A DNA stretch of 64,000 bases from Henricia sp. BOLD:AAB3569 (GCA_037783545.1 JBBELK010000008.1:1379001-1443000), one strand, 5' to 3'; shown: positions 13,601-25,884, numbered from the stretch's first letter. A program made the numbers and translations. The notes: generated from the sequence alone by a model not told the origin.

Positions 13601-16600
13601 GTTTGATGACGTCACCAGGTGTCAAATTACACTCAGTTGAACATGCGTTCTTCTAACGGTTATTTCTAGAGAACGAAAAGGCCGATAGAGGTCAAATTTT
13701 GTGTTTTAGGCTTGTTGTGACTTTTTCGAATGCATATTTTCAGCAAAATCTTGTGACGTCACGATGACGTCAACAAATAAGCGCGTTTGTGCAGCATAAA
13801 TTAGCCAAGGTCGTTCACTTCCTGTATTGGTCGTATGACCTTGAAACCTAGCAGGTACGTAGACCTGGTCATTAACATGTAACATACCAAGTTACATTAG
13901 TATGACATGCATATTTTGTTGATTTATTATGAATTTTTAAATCTTGTCACTGTGCATGTACATGTACGGTATGCATTTACATTGTACAAAGTGTACATGT
14001 AGTATTATATAGCATGCAGTTTTCCATGCATACAAACATACACAAAAAGAAAAGCGGAAAGCCATATGCTCTGTTATCAACAGACATACCTCTAGTTTTT
14101 TAGCTTTTTTTATTCTTCCGTCAAAACCCCATAGACAAAGCACATGGTCCTTCGGCCTGGCAAAATGGTCACTTGCAAAGCTCGGATCATCATCAAACTT
14201 GGTCACAACAATCACCTCATAGTGAAGTACTGTACCAATGTGTTTTCATATTGATGACGTCATCAGGTGTCAGATTACAAGCGTTTGAAATATATGGCCT
14301 TCAAATTGAAACTTCTGTAAAAATTAAACCGTTTGAGATACAAACTTTATTCTTTCGGCAATGGTCATGAATATCCAAGGTCTAAATTTCATACACAGAC
14401 ATTGACCTTGAATCTTGCTTCCTATTGGTCGAAAACGAGGCTGCCCTGTCATTTAAAACTGGTAGCAGATACAGAGATCGGGTCAAAAGTGTTAGTCTCA
14501 AGACCTCTTGGGCATTCCAAAAATACCAAAAGTTAAGTCGTGACACGAAAGAGCGCCCTCTAGCGGCAAGTTGAAAAATGGCCAAAACCTATTTTGAAGA
14601 GATGTCTGTGGCGAAGTTTTTGCAAATTGGCCCAAAATTGGTGCATATGTTCACTGAGGGTCAGTGAACATGCCCATAACTTCAAAAGTTTGATGACGTC
14701 ACCAGGTGTCAAATTACACTCAGTTGAACATGCGTTCTTCTAACGGTTATATATAGAGAACGAAAAGGCCGATGGAGGTCAAATTTTGTGTTTTAGGTTT
14801 GTTGTGACTTGATCTAATGCATATTAGCAGCAAAATTTGGTGGCGTAACGATGACGTCATCAAATAAGCCCGTTTGTGCAGCATACATTTGCCAAGGTCG
14901 TTCACTTCCTCTAATGGGCGTATGACCTTGAAACCTAGCAGGGACGTAGACGTGGTCATTAACATATAACATACCAAGTTACATTAGTGTGACGTCCTTT
15001 GTTGATTTGTTATGAATTTTTGAATCTGGCAACATATACCACAGCATACACACAGTGCAGTATATACGGGTGTACATAAGCATGAACAATCGCCATACAT
15101 CTGCACTACCCCATTTCCCATAGTCAAAGCACATAGTCTATCTCGCTGCTAGAAGGGTCGCTTGCAAAGCTTGGATCATCATCAAACTTGGTCACAATAA
15201 GGAACCCATACTAAAGTACTATACCAAAGAGGTTACATCTTGATGACGTCACCAGGGGTCAGATTACATGTGTCTGAAATTTAATGTCTTAAAAATTAAA
15301 AAAAATTGTAAAAATTCAACCGTTTGAGATACAAACATTTTTGTTTCGGCAATGGTCATGACTATCCAATGTCTAAATTTCATGCACAGACAATGACCTT
15401 GAATCTTGCTTCCTATTGGTCGAAAACGACGCTGCGTTGTCATTTAAAACTGGTAGCAGATACCGAAATTGGGTCAACGTTGTTAGTCTCGGGACCCCTT
15501 GGGCATTACAAAAATACCAAAAGTTAAGTCGTCACACGAAACAGCGCCCTCTAGCGGCAAGTTGAAAAATGGCCAAAACGCATTTTGAAGAGATGTCTGT
15601 GGCGAAGTTTTTGCAAATTGGCCCAAAATTGGTGCATATGTTCACTGAGGGTCAGTGAATACGCCCATACTTTCAAAAGTTTGATGACGTCACCAGGTGT
15701 CAAATTACACTCGCTTGAACGTGCATCCTTTTAACAGCTATATCTAGAGAACGAAACGGCCGATGAAGGTCAAATATTTTGTTTCAGGTTTGTTGTGACT
15801 TGGTCTAACGCATATTAGAGGCAAAATTTGGTGGCGTAACGATGACGTCATCAAATAAGCTCTTTTGTACAGCATACATTAGCCAAGGTCGTTCACTTCC
15901 TCTAATGGTCGTATGACCTTGAAACCAAGCAGGGACGTAGACTTGGTCATTAACATATAACATTCCAAGTTACATTAGTGTGACGTCATTTGTTGATTTG
16001 TTATGAATTTGTGAATCTGGCAACCTATACTACAGCATACACACAGTGCAGTATATACAGTGTGTACACCCATACGAGTGTACATAAGCATGTACAATAT
16101 GCATACATCTGCACTATCCCATAGACAAAGCACACAGTCTGTCTCGGTGCTAGAAGAGTCGCTTGCAAAGCTCGGATCATCATCAAACTTAGTCACAATA
16201 AGGAACCCATAGTAAAGTACTATACCAAAGAGGTTAGATCTTGATGACGTCGCCAGGTGTTAGATTACATGTGTCTGAAATTTAATGCCTTGCAAATTGA
16301 AAAATCTGTAAAAATTGAACCGTTTGAGATACAATCTTTATTCTTTCGGCACTGGTCATGACTATCCACGGTCTAAATTTCATGCAGAGACATTGACCTT
16401 GAATCTTGTTTCCTATTGGTCGAAAACGAGGCTGCCTTGTCATTTAAAACTGGTAAGCGATGCCGAGATCGTGTCAACGGTGTTAGTCTCAGGACCCCTT
16501 GGGCATTCAAAAAATACAAAAAGTTAAGTCGTCACACGAAACAGCCCCCTCTAGTGACGAGTTGAAAAAAGACCAAAACGTATTTTGAATTGGTCAAATG

Positions 16601-16970
16601 TATATTATCAGCTAAATATTGTGACGTCACGATGACGTAATCAAATAAGAGTTCCTCAAGTATACATTAACCAAGGTCGTTTACTTTCTCCATTGGTCGT
16701 ATGACCTTGAAAACTATCAGGTGCCTGGACCTGGTCATTAACATGTAACATACCAAGTTACATTAGTATGACATGCATGATTTGTTGATTTATTATGAAT
16801 TTTTGAATCTTGTCACTGTGCATACTGTACATGTATATGTACGGTATGTATTTATATTGTACAAAGTGTACATGTAGTATTATACAGCATGCAGTTTTAC
16901 ATGCATACAAACATACAAAAAAAGAAAAGCGGAAAGCCATATGCTCTGTTATCAACAGACATACCTCTAG

Positions 16971-17040
16971 TTATACCTGTTAACTTTAAAACTAATATCT
17001 ACATGTGTTAGAAAAAGTATATACATGTAAATAAATAATG
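16971..17040. other. Short non-satellite spacer at an orientation switch
   Basis: About 70 bp of A/T-rich sequence separates direct block 1, which ends after CCTCTAG, from a diverged satellite copy in reverse orientation. I see no feature in it. Confidence 0.6.
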
Positions 17041-17935
17041 AGTATGAGTTTGTTGTCAATACAACATACGACCAATAGAGAAAGTAAACGACCTTGGCTA
17101 ATGTTTGCTTAAAAACTCGCTCATTTCATGACGTCATCTTGACGTCACAACATTTTGCTGATAATATACATTAGACCAAGTCACAATAAACATAAAACAG
17201 AAAATTTGACCTTGATCGGCTTTTTCGTTCTGTACATATAGCTGATTGAAGAATGAATGTTCAACTGAGTGTAATTTGACACCTGGTGACATCATTAACA
17301 TTTTGAAGGTATGGGCATGTTCACTGACCCTCGGTGACCATTAGCGGCAATTTTGGGCCAATTTGCAAAAACTTCGCCACAGACATCTGTTCAAAATGCG
17401 TTTTGGCCATTTTTCAACTCGCCGCTAGAGAGCGCTATTTTGTGTGACGGCTTAACTTTTTGTATTTTTTAAATGCCCAAGGGGTCCTAAGACTAACAAA
17501 AAGGACTGCATTCCAATACCTACTACCATTTTTAAATGGCGAGCCAGCCTCGTTTTCGACCAAAAGGAAGCGAAATTCAAGGTCAATGTATAGAAACAAA
17601 ATGTAGTACTTAATGAATTAAGGTCAAACCCGAAGAAATTTTGTCCTTATCTCAAACGGTTGATTTTTTACAGATTTTTGAATATTATAATTACCGACTT
17701 TCGACTGTCTGTAATCCGACACCTGGTCACGTGACCATGAATCCATGGAATGGTGGTACACCTTCAGGGTATGTACTAACTATCTGCCAAGTTTGACTGG
17801 AATCGGACTTGTAGAAGTGTGTGAATTGCCTCTTATAAAAACACGTGCATTGTCTATGGGATTTCGTCAAGTTCAGATAATGACAAATAGGCCATGGGAT
17901 GATCATATGCAAAAGGCTTTCAGAAATCAAAATCT
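17041..17935 (-). repeat. Diverged single satellite copy, inverted
   Basis: The sequence follows the satellite order in reverse: ACCAATAGAGAAAGTAAACGA, a CACCTGGTGACATCAT version of the CRE block, AACTCGCCGCTAGAGAGCGC, CCTCGTTTTCGACC and CTCAAACGGTTGA. It then differs: CACCTGGTCACGTGACC replaces the usual CACCTGGTGACGTCATC, followed by a tail with CTGCCAAGTTTGACTGGAATC. The copy at 34690-35565 shares all these differences, so the two form a separate, older subfamily. This may be the dispersed ancestral form of the satellite. Confidence 0.8.
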
Positions 17936-18944
17936 GTGATCTATCCCCCCAGAAACTACCTGAAATGTTTATCAATGTATAGTTTTGATACCCCTGAACA
18001 AAAATATCAATGTCGCCAGTGTCGAAAACTGCACACTAATTAGTAAAATTCAATTAAAAATTCACGTTTGAAAATAGCGCCCTCTATTGGTCATTTTTGG
18101 AGAGTCGTGTACAAATCTTTGGTAGTCAAGCGCCCTCTATTGGTCATTTTTGGAGAGTCGTGTACAAATCTATAGTAGTCAAAATTGCACACAAACCAAT
18201 GTTGGAAATTTGTTAGTCAGTTTTCTTTTTTTCCCCAACAACTGACGGGTGCATCAGGGACTTTGTTATTGTTTGAGTTGCATTTTTTCTATTTCTGCTT
18301 TCTCAATTATTTCCAAAGAAAGACATTTGTATAAATTCATATGAAAGCATCCCTTTTAATAATTTTCTTAGATGTGTTCCTGTTTATGGTTTGAAATCAT
18401 TCCTGCATCCCTACCTCCCCTTGCATTTTGTATGCTTAAATACTGATTATAGATGTATTTATTCTTTTTATTCAACAATTACATTTCTGTTGGGAGATTC
18501 TTATCAGGCATGTACTATTAAAAGTTAACATATACAGCAAATTTTCAGAGTTTTCACAAAAACGTTTTATTTTTTACTCCTCATCCATTCGGAATTGTAA
18601 TTTCTTAGCCAGCCACATGTTAATGAACCTACTAGTACTAGTGCAAAGTATCATTAAAAGTGTAACTTAGCTCTGTTGTCATCAGGTGCATATGTGACGA
18701 TCTTCATCAAATATCTGAACATCGGAAATGTATAGATACATTTACATGTAATAGGCCCTTAATTGAAATATTTCAAGTCTTTGTTACGGCTGCAAGATAT
18801 GGACTTATGTTCAATTGCTTTTGTCACAAGTACATGTACAGTAGAATCTTTTTTAAACTATCGACAAACAAATTTGTCTACCTCCATACATACATGTATC
18901 GTGCGAGGTACTTTATGATTAGTGAATTTTAAAAATCAGCAAAC
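17936..18944. other. A/T-rich low-copy sequence
   Basis: I see no gene, RNA or long open frame here. It contains the 53-bp duplication listed separately. Confidence 0.6.
18077..18182 (+). repeat. 53-bp tandem duplication with GCGCCCTCTATTGG
   Basis: Two 53-bp units (18077-18129 and 18130-18182) both begin GCGCCCTCTATTGGTC and run to GTAGTCAA, differing only near the end. The start resembles the CTCF-like core found in the satellite, with one changed base. Confidence 0.85.
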
Positions 18945-19427
18945 TTAAAGCCCCAGTACATGATTGGTTTTTCATCACTAGCAGTATTCTCACTTTGTGT
19001 GGTGGAAAGTATGCATGAAATGAGCAACCTGTGTAAGTTTGAGCGCAATCAGTCATGTTAGTCAAGCCAAAATTAAAAAAAAACCGATCCCGATATTTAC
19101 CCACAAAAACATAAGGGTATTATTCGTCTCATGAGACCAAAACTAATTGTTGTAATCATTTCTTAAAGACCATAGCACTTCAGACCAAACTATTCCTCTT
19201 TTTCGAGCTGTCCTTTATATGGCTCCTTCTTTGAGTGTTTTTTCCCCTTGTTTAGAATTTCCCTATTTTTAGAGTGATTTTCACCTTTTCCGAGTGGTTT
19301 TATAAGGGAGTCACTCTTTTGAAGAGTGAGTTTTTCACTCTTTTACATTTAGAGAGGTAAGTTTGGTGTAAATCTGTAAACATTTCTGATTTTGAGATTC
19401 CCAATAGTTAGTGTACTGGTGCTTTAA
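18945..19427. mobile_element. Candidate 483-bp TIR element with TTAA ends
   Basis: The ends TTAAAGCCCCAGTACA (18945-18960) and TGTACTGGTGCTTTAA (19412-19427) are inverted repeats matching at 15 of 16 positions. Both ends carry TTAA, which is the piggyBac target site, but the first bases inside do not clearly match the piggyBac CCC pattern, so I leave the superfamily open. The interior has no transposase-like frame and includes repeated GAGTG/CACTC words around 19215-19345. Confidence 0.5.
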
Positions 19428-20020
19428 ACCCAAATTATATGTTGTGATACAAGAACCTTCCTTTTAAAAGTACATGTATGGTGGGGTACTTTATCAGGTT
19501 TATCTTAAACAGTTGCTATCATACAACAGCATTACTTTGTTATACATAAAATTGTACATTCATTTATTGCATCTAACATTTTCAAATTCTACACTGTTAC
19601 AATATGAAACAATGTACACCATCTTTTTCATTTGAGGCTTTGCATGGTGTGCAAGTGAAAACGTTTGTTGTATTAAACATCACATGTGTAACTCTTACAA
19701 GTGTAAGCAGTTCTGAGAGTTCTTGAAGGAGATGTTCACCTGCAAATTTTAACCTTTTCAAAATACTTGAAAAGGTTGTTTGAAATATGCCCCCTTGTTT
19801 TTTTTTTAGCTGACATAGTATGTAAAATGTAAAGCAACAAGTTTACATGTACATTTATTGCTTTCAATTATTGCAATATAAACCTGGCATAAAGTCATCT
19901 TAAAAATGCTACTGGTATGTTGTCTCTTTATTTACATATAACTTTCTTGGAGGGGAAACCATATCAATTTTTGTTCGCAGTCGAGTGGCTGACTGAGATC
20001 AATGCGACATTAGTCCCAGG
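19428..20020. other. A/T-rich low-copy sequence
   Basis: I see no gene or RNA. TTCGCAG at about 19980 followed by an open stretch and a CCGGTAACT at 20031 could be read as an exon with splice sites on the plus strand, but it is too short to support. Confidence 0.4.
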
Positions 20021-20361
20021 TATACACCAATCCGGTAACTAATATCTCCTCCCTGCATATCCGCCATAGCTGGGGGGCGTCCACTGCATGGGCTGTGCGT
20101 TTTGTGTTGCTGTTAGAACGAAAAGCGCTCATCCATTACATGCACGAACGCGCCTCGCTCGCGTATACGCGACGCGCCCGCCTTTGCGTACACGCGACGC
20201 GCCCGCCTTCGCGCGCACACAATCCTACAAAGACGCGCAACTTATTAGAAGTAAACAAATGCAGCTTCAGCAACAGCAAAAACATACAGTTCATTCAGTG
20301 GAAGCCCCCCAGCTATGGCGGATATACAGGGAAGAAGACCTTATTACCGAATTGGTGTATA
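20021..20361. repeat. Foldback: 66-bp inverted arms around a CpG-rich loop
   Basis: The arms 20021-20086 and 20296-20361 are inverted repeats, strongest over ATATCCGCCATAGCTGGGGG. The ~210-bp loop is very CpG-rich with ACGCGACGCGCCCGCCTT repeated, unlike the A/T-rich flanks. The outer end of the right arm overlaps the end of the minus-strand exon, so the left arm carries a mirrored copy of that exon/intron edge (ACACCAATCCGGTAAC against ACACCAATTCGGTAAT). It may be a foldback element or a local inverted duplication. I see no clear target-site duplication. Confidence 0.7.
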
Positions 20362-20500
20362 TACAATGAGCTTCTCCTTATTTACAACCTGACTAAACTT
20401 ATCAAAGGTCTGTTGTAAGTGTGGTTGCTGCACTAGGTCTTTCGAAGAATAGTCTCGAGCAATATTGGTATACTTAAGGTAGCAAGTCCGGTGGTACCTG
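20348..20500 (-). pseudogene. Exon of Cys-rich uncharacterised family, part downstream of the MITE
   Basis: On the minus strand this continues directly the frame that ends at 21677: across the transposon the reading is AIEAR then YHRTCYLKYTN, followed by QQTFDKFSQVVNKEKLIV. The YHxxCY.KYT block followed by a F..F...V...K.I segment is what I recall in many uncharacterised invertebrate proteins. The exon could end at a donor CG/GTAATA near 20348 or at the TAA just beyond it. The end lies in the right arm of the foldback at 20021-20361. Confidence 0.6.
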
Positions 20501-21676
20501 GGGCCTTATTCACAAAGTCCCCGCAACTATTTGCGGGCACGCAACTACCCCGTAACCCCCACTTAAGCTTTTGCGGGTTATTCACAAAACCGACTTAAAT
20601 CTGCGTGCACTCGTAAACTGCCCGTAAATTTGCGGGAACTCCAGACTTCTCGCAACGGGCCCACAACTTGAGTGAGTCGTCTTAAGCGTCAAAATGGCGG
20701 CACTCATGGCAGTATATTCGATTCAAGAAGAACTGAATCGATAGTAAACAAATAAGGTACTGTACAAATATTTGTTACATGGACCCTTGTTTGTAATAAA
20801 ACATATGTATTTTGTAAAACATATGTACAGTAAATTACTGTCAGTAAAATATTACAGTAAAGTACTGTAAAACAATTACAGCTATTTTTGTACAGTGTAG
20901 TATGGACACAGTAATGGCGGATAGCAACCGTTGTCAAACCAAGTGAAACCCAAGAATACCGTAAACCGGATCACATTACATAGCAACCACACATTTAGTC
21001 TGGTAATCTAAGTGTGCAAAAGCTTATTTTATAACGACACATCCCTTGATGACAGATGTATTTTTCAATGTGTGATTCTATGAAGCCCCGCATTAGTGTC
21101 ATATGTGATATTTATTTCACGAAGTTGTGCATGTCTTTTAAAAGGTGGGTTTCTTACTATAATTTGCGGCCGTACTATAATAACTTGTGGCACTATAAAA
21201 TGGAGCTTTATAATTCGGATTGGCCACAGAGAACATACTTAACTTGAAGGGATCTTTCTAATAGATTTTTTACATGCCGTCTTTTTTTGTCCTTTTTCTG
21301 CTGTCATGTGTCCTTTAATCATACTTGTAGAGTGTGACTTGCTCAATAAACAAGTGTTTGAACGGTGAATTGATGTGCAAAATGACACTCATTTCGACAA
21401 TTATGTTTCAAAATGATATTCGAGATATAATAAAAGACAGTTTACGCATCCTCATTGGCTGAGAACACACAGCACGAGGCCGGATTTAAACGAACGAACC
21501 AGTGATTAAAACTTGCTCTTTGCGTTAAGTTGCCGGTGCCCGCAGTTTGCGGGTCTTCAAAGGAAACTCTCAGGGTGCTTCGTGAATACCACTTAACGCA
21601 AGTCTTACGTGCCCTTAACATCCACTTACGGGCCCGGCAAAACGCAAAAATTGCGGGTGGTTTGTGAATAAGGCCC
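20501..21676. mobile_element. PIF/Harbinger-like non-autonomous element
   Basis: The ends GGGCCTTATTCACAAA (20501) and its inverted copy TTTGTGAATAAGGCCC (ending 21676) are terminal inverted repeats, extended by degenerate subterminal CCGCAA/TTGCGGG words. CTG flanks both ends (20498-20500 and 21677-21679), fitting the 3-bp CWG duplication of Harbinger; the bases also allow a 5-bp CCTGG duplication. The 1.18-kb interior has no transposase, so it depends on a partner in trans. Removing the element and one CTG restores a continuous reading frame in the minus-strand exon, so it landed inside coding sequence. Confidence 0.8.
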
Positions 21677-22009
21677 CTGGCCTCGATAGCAACCAGATCT
21701 GTACCTTCTATGTCGAGTAAAAGCCGCTCGTCTTGCCTAATTTTAGCAGCTTTTATCAATTTCAATTTACCACCTTGGATTGTTTCACAGTTTATGAGCC
21801 TCTCAACGTTTCGTTTTTTCGTGGATCGTTCCTTGCTGTATTCCTACAGATGATGCACTGAAGGGGGAGAACATGGTGTCTTCCAGGTAAAGGTTGCGCT
21901 TGTTGGTCACTGGATGTCACAGAGCGAAGTAGTCGCTTAGTTGGCGGCCCATCATCTCCAAGTTCCGCTGAAACATCAACAGGATCAACTGAGGACACCG
22001 CCATGCTTT
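21677..22009 (-). pseudogene. Exon of Cys-rich uncharacterised family, part upstream of the MITE
   Basis: A splice acceptor TTTATTTGCAG (minus strand, ending at 22010) opens the exon. It encodes an acidic linker, then LQCIIC, then ERLINCETIQGGKLKLIKAA, DERLLLDIEGTDLVAIEAR. The CxxC, the ET...GKL block and the D..LLL.I.G.DLVA.EA.YH..C block match in order an uncharacterised metazoan family I recall; no function is known to me. One frame change is needed between CIIC and the following EYSKERS, near 21840-21855. With the Harbinger-like insertion this points to a broken gene. I cannot exclude a sequencing error at the frame change. Confidence 0.65.
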
Positions 22010-22080
22010 CTGCAAATAAACACAATAAAAGTAACAAAAACTGCAAAAATGTTAATTTGTGGGGTATTTTTTTCATATAC

Positions 22081-22180
22081 ATTGAACACGGATTTGGGTA
22101 AATTTATATGTTGGAATCGATAGCTTATTCAATTCTAAGATATACTTTTCACTGACACTTTTGTCGCAAATGTTGCATTT
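22081..22180 (-). pseudogene. Candidate Cys-rich mini-exon, same gene (copy A)
   Basis: A TTATCTCAG acceptor precedes codons for KCNICDKSVSEKYILELNKL and then a P..KFTQIRVQ segment. A possible donor AAT/GTATAT ends it at 22081. Joining this to the next exon in phase would create a stop, and reading on past the donor also meets TGA where the related copy at 32770 has CGA. The CpG-to-TpG pattern suggests decay, though another splice choice is possible. Conservation with the copy at 32770-32869 (about 75% in 100 bases, with the frame kept) is the main evidence that this was coding. Confidence 0.5.
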
Positions 22181-22302
22181 CTGAGATAAATAAATGATAA
22201 AATTACTGCATAAAGTAATGCACAAAATGACGTGGCGAGCAGTCTGTGCGTAAGCGCGACAACAGAGGGCGCTGCGCGCGCGCGTGAATGGTTATCTTGT
22301 GC

Positions 22303-22366
22303 ACTATTTGCACAACCGCCGACGTTGAGGGCTGCGTAGGAATCTACGCAGTCTCGAGTATACCAA
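22303..22366 (+). repeat. Ngaro-like fossil, split repeat A1
   Basis: These 64 bp, starting ACTATTTGCACAACCGCC, are identical to 32379-32442. They mark the 5' end of the element. ACTA at the start is also the last four bases of both B repeats. Confidence 0.85.
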
Positions 22367-23620
22367 CCCGTCGGGTGGACGTGTGTGTGATCGCTCGGGA
22401 TAATCAATGGTTTTGAATTATCATCCATTAGCTGATATATTTCGAGGAAAATGAAAGTGCAGCAGTGTGTTACCTAGCGTCGAGTTTGGGATGTTTTGTA
22501 AGGCGAAATCAGGTAACCAGAGTAATTTAGAGGCATTTAAACATTTGCGAGGTGTGGGCAGCACCGCGCACCAGTATCATTACGCAGCTTCAAGCAATCG
22601 CCGTTACCGCACGCATGGTTGGCACTACGTTGGGTAAGCCTACACGTACGTACATGTACATAGTCAAATTGGCTCTTTCTCAACAATGGTAGAGCGCGCT
22701 CCAGTAATTCCCTTTGAATTTTCGCGTGCCTTAAGCAATGCACCCCTCATTGGGCTTGCGTGTGTATTATAGGCTATAGTGCCAATATGCTGTGTGCGGG
22801 TTATGCTGCCTCGTCGTGTTTTATGTACCGGACAAGTTTCCAACTACATGTACTCGTTTGCTGAATGTGCTGAAGATGGACATGATTTACGCCTTAGTTG
22901 AGGTACGAATTGCTTCAATGCTTTATATGTCATAAGATATTATTCAGTTTTGGTAAAACATCTGTCAGGCCCATAAATATGGCGAATTAGGCCTAGTAGT
23001 CTCAGGCTCGTATTTTATAGGTATCACCCGTGTGGCGACGGGGGCCCAGTCATTCGACAGGTATACAGGTATACAGCCAAATATTTTGTACGTATACAAA
23101 TGCATACGACTCTTTAATTAAGTTTGGGCTACTAAGCCCACCATGCACAAGTACGCATTATAACAATTAAAAAAACAAAACCAAACAAAAAAGGCTAAGG
23201 GCAGTTTAACACACGCGTCTCCGAAACAGTGCTTTTCTCCGCCTTTTCATGGAGCCAGGCGGCCAAGGTACAGCGTGGGTCGGAGAAGGCATGGGCAGGT
23301 GAAATGTTTTCGATAATAGGCGTTTACACAAACAGTTTCCGAAATTTCAACTTTCTTTGTTGCTTTTTTCGTGCTCCCTATAGGAAACTGCGGATGCCAA
23401 GGATGGTTGGCAAGACATCGACCAATTGCAAGGTCTGGAAGACCGCTGGAGGGAGAATTTGTTCACCTTGGCGTCCTATGGATCTATATGGAGGACAACG
23501 CCGAGATCTGGAGCGAATGCTCCAACGGGTAAACAAGGCTCAGGGTGCAATGCTAGCATGTTTATAAACGGGGCACGCCCTTGAATCATGGGAATTAAAA
23601 TACCAGTTTGGCAGGTTCGT
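22367..23620. other. 5' interior of the fossil, unassigned
   Basis: I see no recognisable protein here. A frame around 23390-23570 is Trp/Arg-rich but matches nothing I know. Confidence 0.4.
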
Positions 23621-24340
23621 TAGATGATAGAGGGCGGGCCTCTTTCAAGATTCGTAGTTCGGAAAGTGCCCTCACAATTCTTGTTTTGTTATTGCTCGAG
23701 CATGTATAGCAGCGCAATATAACAATAAAAAAGGAGTCAGCCTAGCATTTGGGAAATCTGGTTCTGGCCTTTTGTTTCAAGGTACCTGTGTTAGCGCCCT
23801 CATAGGTAATGGAACAGGCCCTAAGTGGCAAGTGAATGGACTCTTGCTTACTAAATGTATGAAGTGGAGGACGGGCCCCCAAACGCGCAGTTTAAGCGCA
23901 TCTTTTGTTAGGCAATTTACGAAGCACGGGTTGGGCTTCCGAGTATCAAGGCCTAGATCGTATTTCTATGGACCAGGACTGGTCCCTGAGTACATGTGGG
24001 CTATTTCACAGTGGGTGGTCATTTGAGTAGATTACAGTTTAACCCATCCTGGATAACTTTATTAGTGCATATACATGTTATGAGTGATTTTATATGACGG
24101 GTAATATGAAGGACAAGCTACAGAACTATTTTTACATAATTCTACGAGTTATTCGTTTTTAATTTCTCTATTTACATGCACTTTTAACACCATTTTGGAG
24201 TCTCATTTCAAGTTTTGCATTAGTTTAAGTGCAATCATTTGTTGATGATGCATTATTGTGGTGATCATTTGGTGATCAATCATGGATATATAGTGTTCAA
24301 CAATATTGTGAAACTTGGGTTGGTGTAATTCGGTCAACAA

Positions 24341-24374
24341 AAAAACAAACAAACAAACAAACAAACAAACAAAA
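24341..24374 (+). repeat. (CAAA)n microsatellite
   Basis: About eight CAAA repeats follow a short A run. Confidence 0.9.
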
Positions 24375-25884
24375 TATGGTAATGTCCTCTCCAGGTCAAG
24401 GTATTCCACACAATGGAATAGTTTGGAGATATGTACTCACAAAGATGTTTGTATCATCACATGACACATTTGATGGAGTAAATATGACAATTTGATCGTG
24501 GAAGAGATTTGAGTAAATTTTATCAAGATCATATTCAGGGTTGTGGAAAATCCGTTAAACATTTGTCCTCTCCAGGACAGCATTCAATTGTAATATAACA
24601 TGTCAACCATGATTGAAATATTTCGTTGTTAGGTTTGTAAAATTAACTACCATTCCTTCTAACAGGACAGTGCATGGCATTACCATTTCAACATTTAGTC
24701 TGGCCATTATATTGTGATATTCTGTGTTTAACAAAATGTCCTCTCCAGACAACCAATTACAAATTATTATTTCAGTGGAAAAAATAAACACGTTAATCAT
24801 AATGCCACGCTCTGATATTTTTTGAATTATTAGTATACATCCTGAAGTTTTTAGATCAACAAACTTTTGTGAGTTGGACAAGTTTGAAATTTTACCCCGA
24901 TTTGCCAGTGAGACTGAAAGTGTACACTTATTGTGAAATAGCCCATGTCTTAATTTCCAGTTCCTTCGAGGAGGCAGAGCATGGGCCTCTGAATGCTATG
25001 CTGTTGTTCGTGAGCACGTCAATTATACTGAATGATAGATATGTGTCGCCATTAGGCAGCATGAAAGCATAGATGCACTGGGGGTTTGGCTTGACAATAC
25101 TTAAAGTTTCGTCATAACCCCAGTCATAATCTGTATAGGCCGAGGACGGGCCTCTAAAGGGCAAGTTCAAAGTACCCATAGATTACATGTGTACTTGCCG
25201 AGATCGGGCCTCTGAATACTAAGTGGTAATACATATTCCACATGTACTCGGTACTAGACAGAGGACGGACCGAGTAAATATTGCCCACGTACTCTATATA
25301 CTAGATAGAGGGCGGGCCTCCCAATGCCAAGTTTAATATGCTCATAGCTTGCATGTGTACTAGGCAGAGGAGGGCCTCTAAATGCCAAGTTGAGATGCCA
25401 AGTTCTGATGTGACGCTAATTTTGGCATGGGTACCCTTTACTAGACAGCCGACCTCTGAATTAGCGTATCCCTATTAATATGCGCTCTTATTTGGTATTG
25501 GTACATAAGGGCGTGTACATAGGCAGAGGACGGGTCTCTGAATTCAAAATTTCAATAAAAATCAATTTTATGAATGCCAAATTTTAATGTGCCCATGTTT
25601 TCTATGTGTATAGATACAGGTACTAGGCACAGACGGGTCCCTGTATGTCAAGTGTAATATACCCATAAATGGCGTGTGTGCTAGAGGACGGGCCTCGGGA
25701 CACCAAGCTTAAAGTTGCATTGCCCGTGTTTCGGTGAAAGGATTAAAAATAAAAATTAATTTACACAAGCGAACGAATTTATAAAGCTTACGTGTCTCTG
25801 TAACGAAAAATATCAAAAACTTAAGTTTCCGACGTCGGGAGTTGGAGATGCAGGCCTTTTTCTTGAAACGTGCTTTTCATGTTG

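Larger units (their letters stand above)
1..16970 (+). repeat. ~0.99-kb satellite array, block 1 (direct orientation)
   Basis: About 17 monomers of a complex satellite follow each other head to tail. The landmark GTTTGAGATACAA recurs at intervals of mostly 990-991 bp, with shorter (628, 854, 883) and longer (1087, 1106, 1236) units. Each monomer carries, in order, GCGCCCTCTAGCGGC, a 9-base inverted repeat (GTTCACTGA/TCAGTGAAC), TGATGACGTCACCAGGTGTCA, GATGACGTCATCAAATAAG, TGACCTTGAAAC, a TACATGTA-rich stretch, a second GACGTCACCAGGTGTCA and CATTGACCTTGAATC. Long monomers also contain an A/T-rich part with GCGGAAAGCC, CCTCTAG and a T run. No protein family is recognisable in any frame. The block ends abruptly after CCTCTAG at 16970. 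Confidence 0.95.

Noticed and set aside
20088-20418. Arg/Ala-rich frames of 93 and 107 residues
   Set aside because: They result from the CpG-rich loop of the foldback, and two overlapping frames are equally open.
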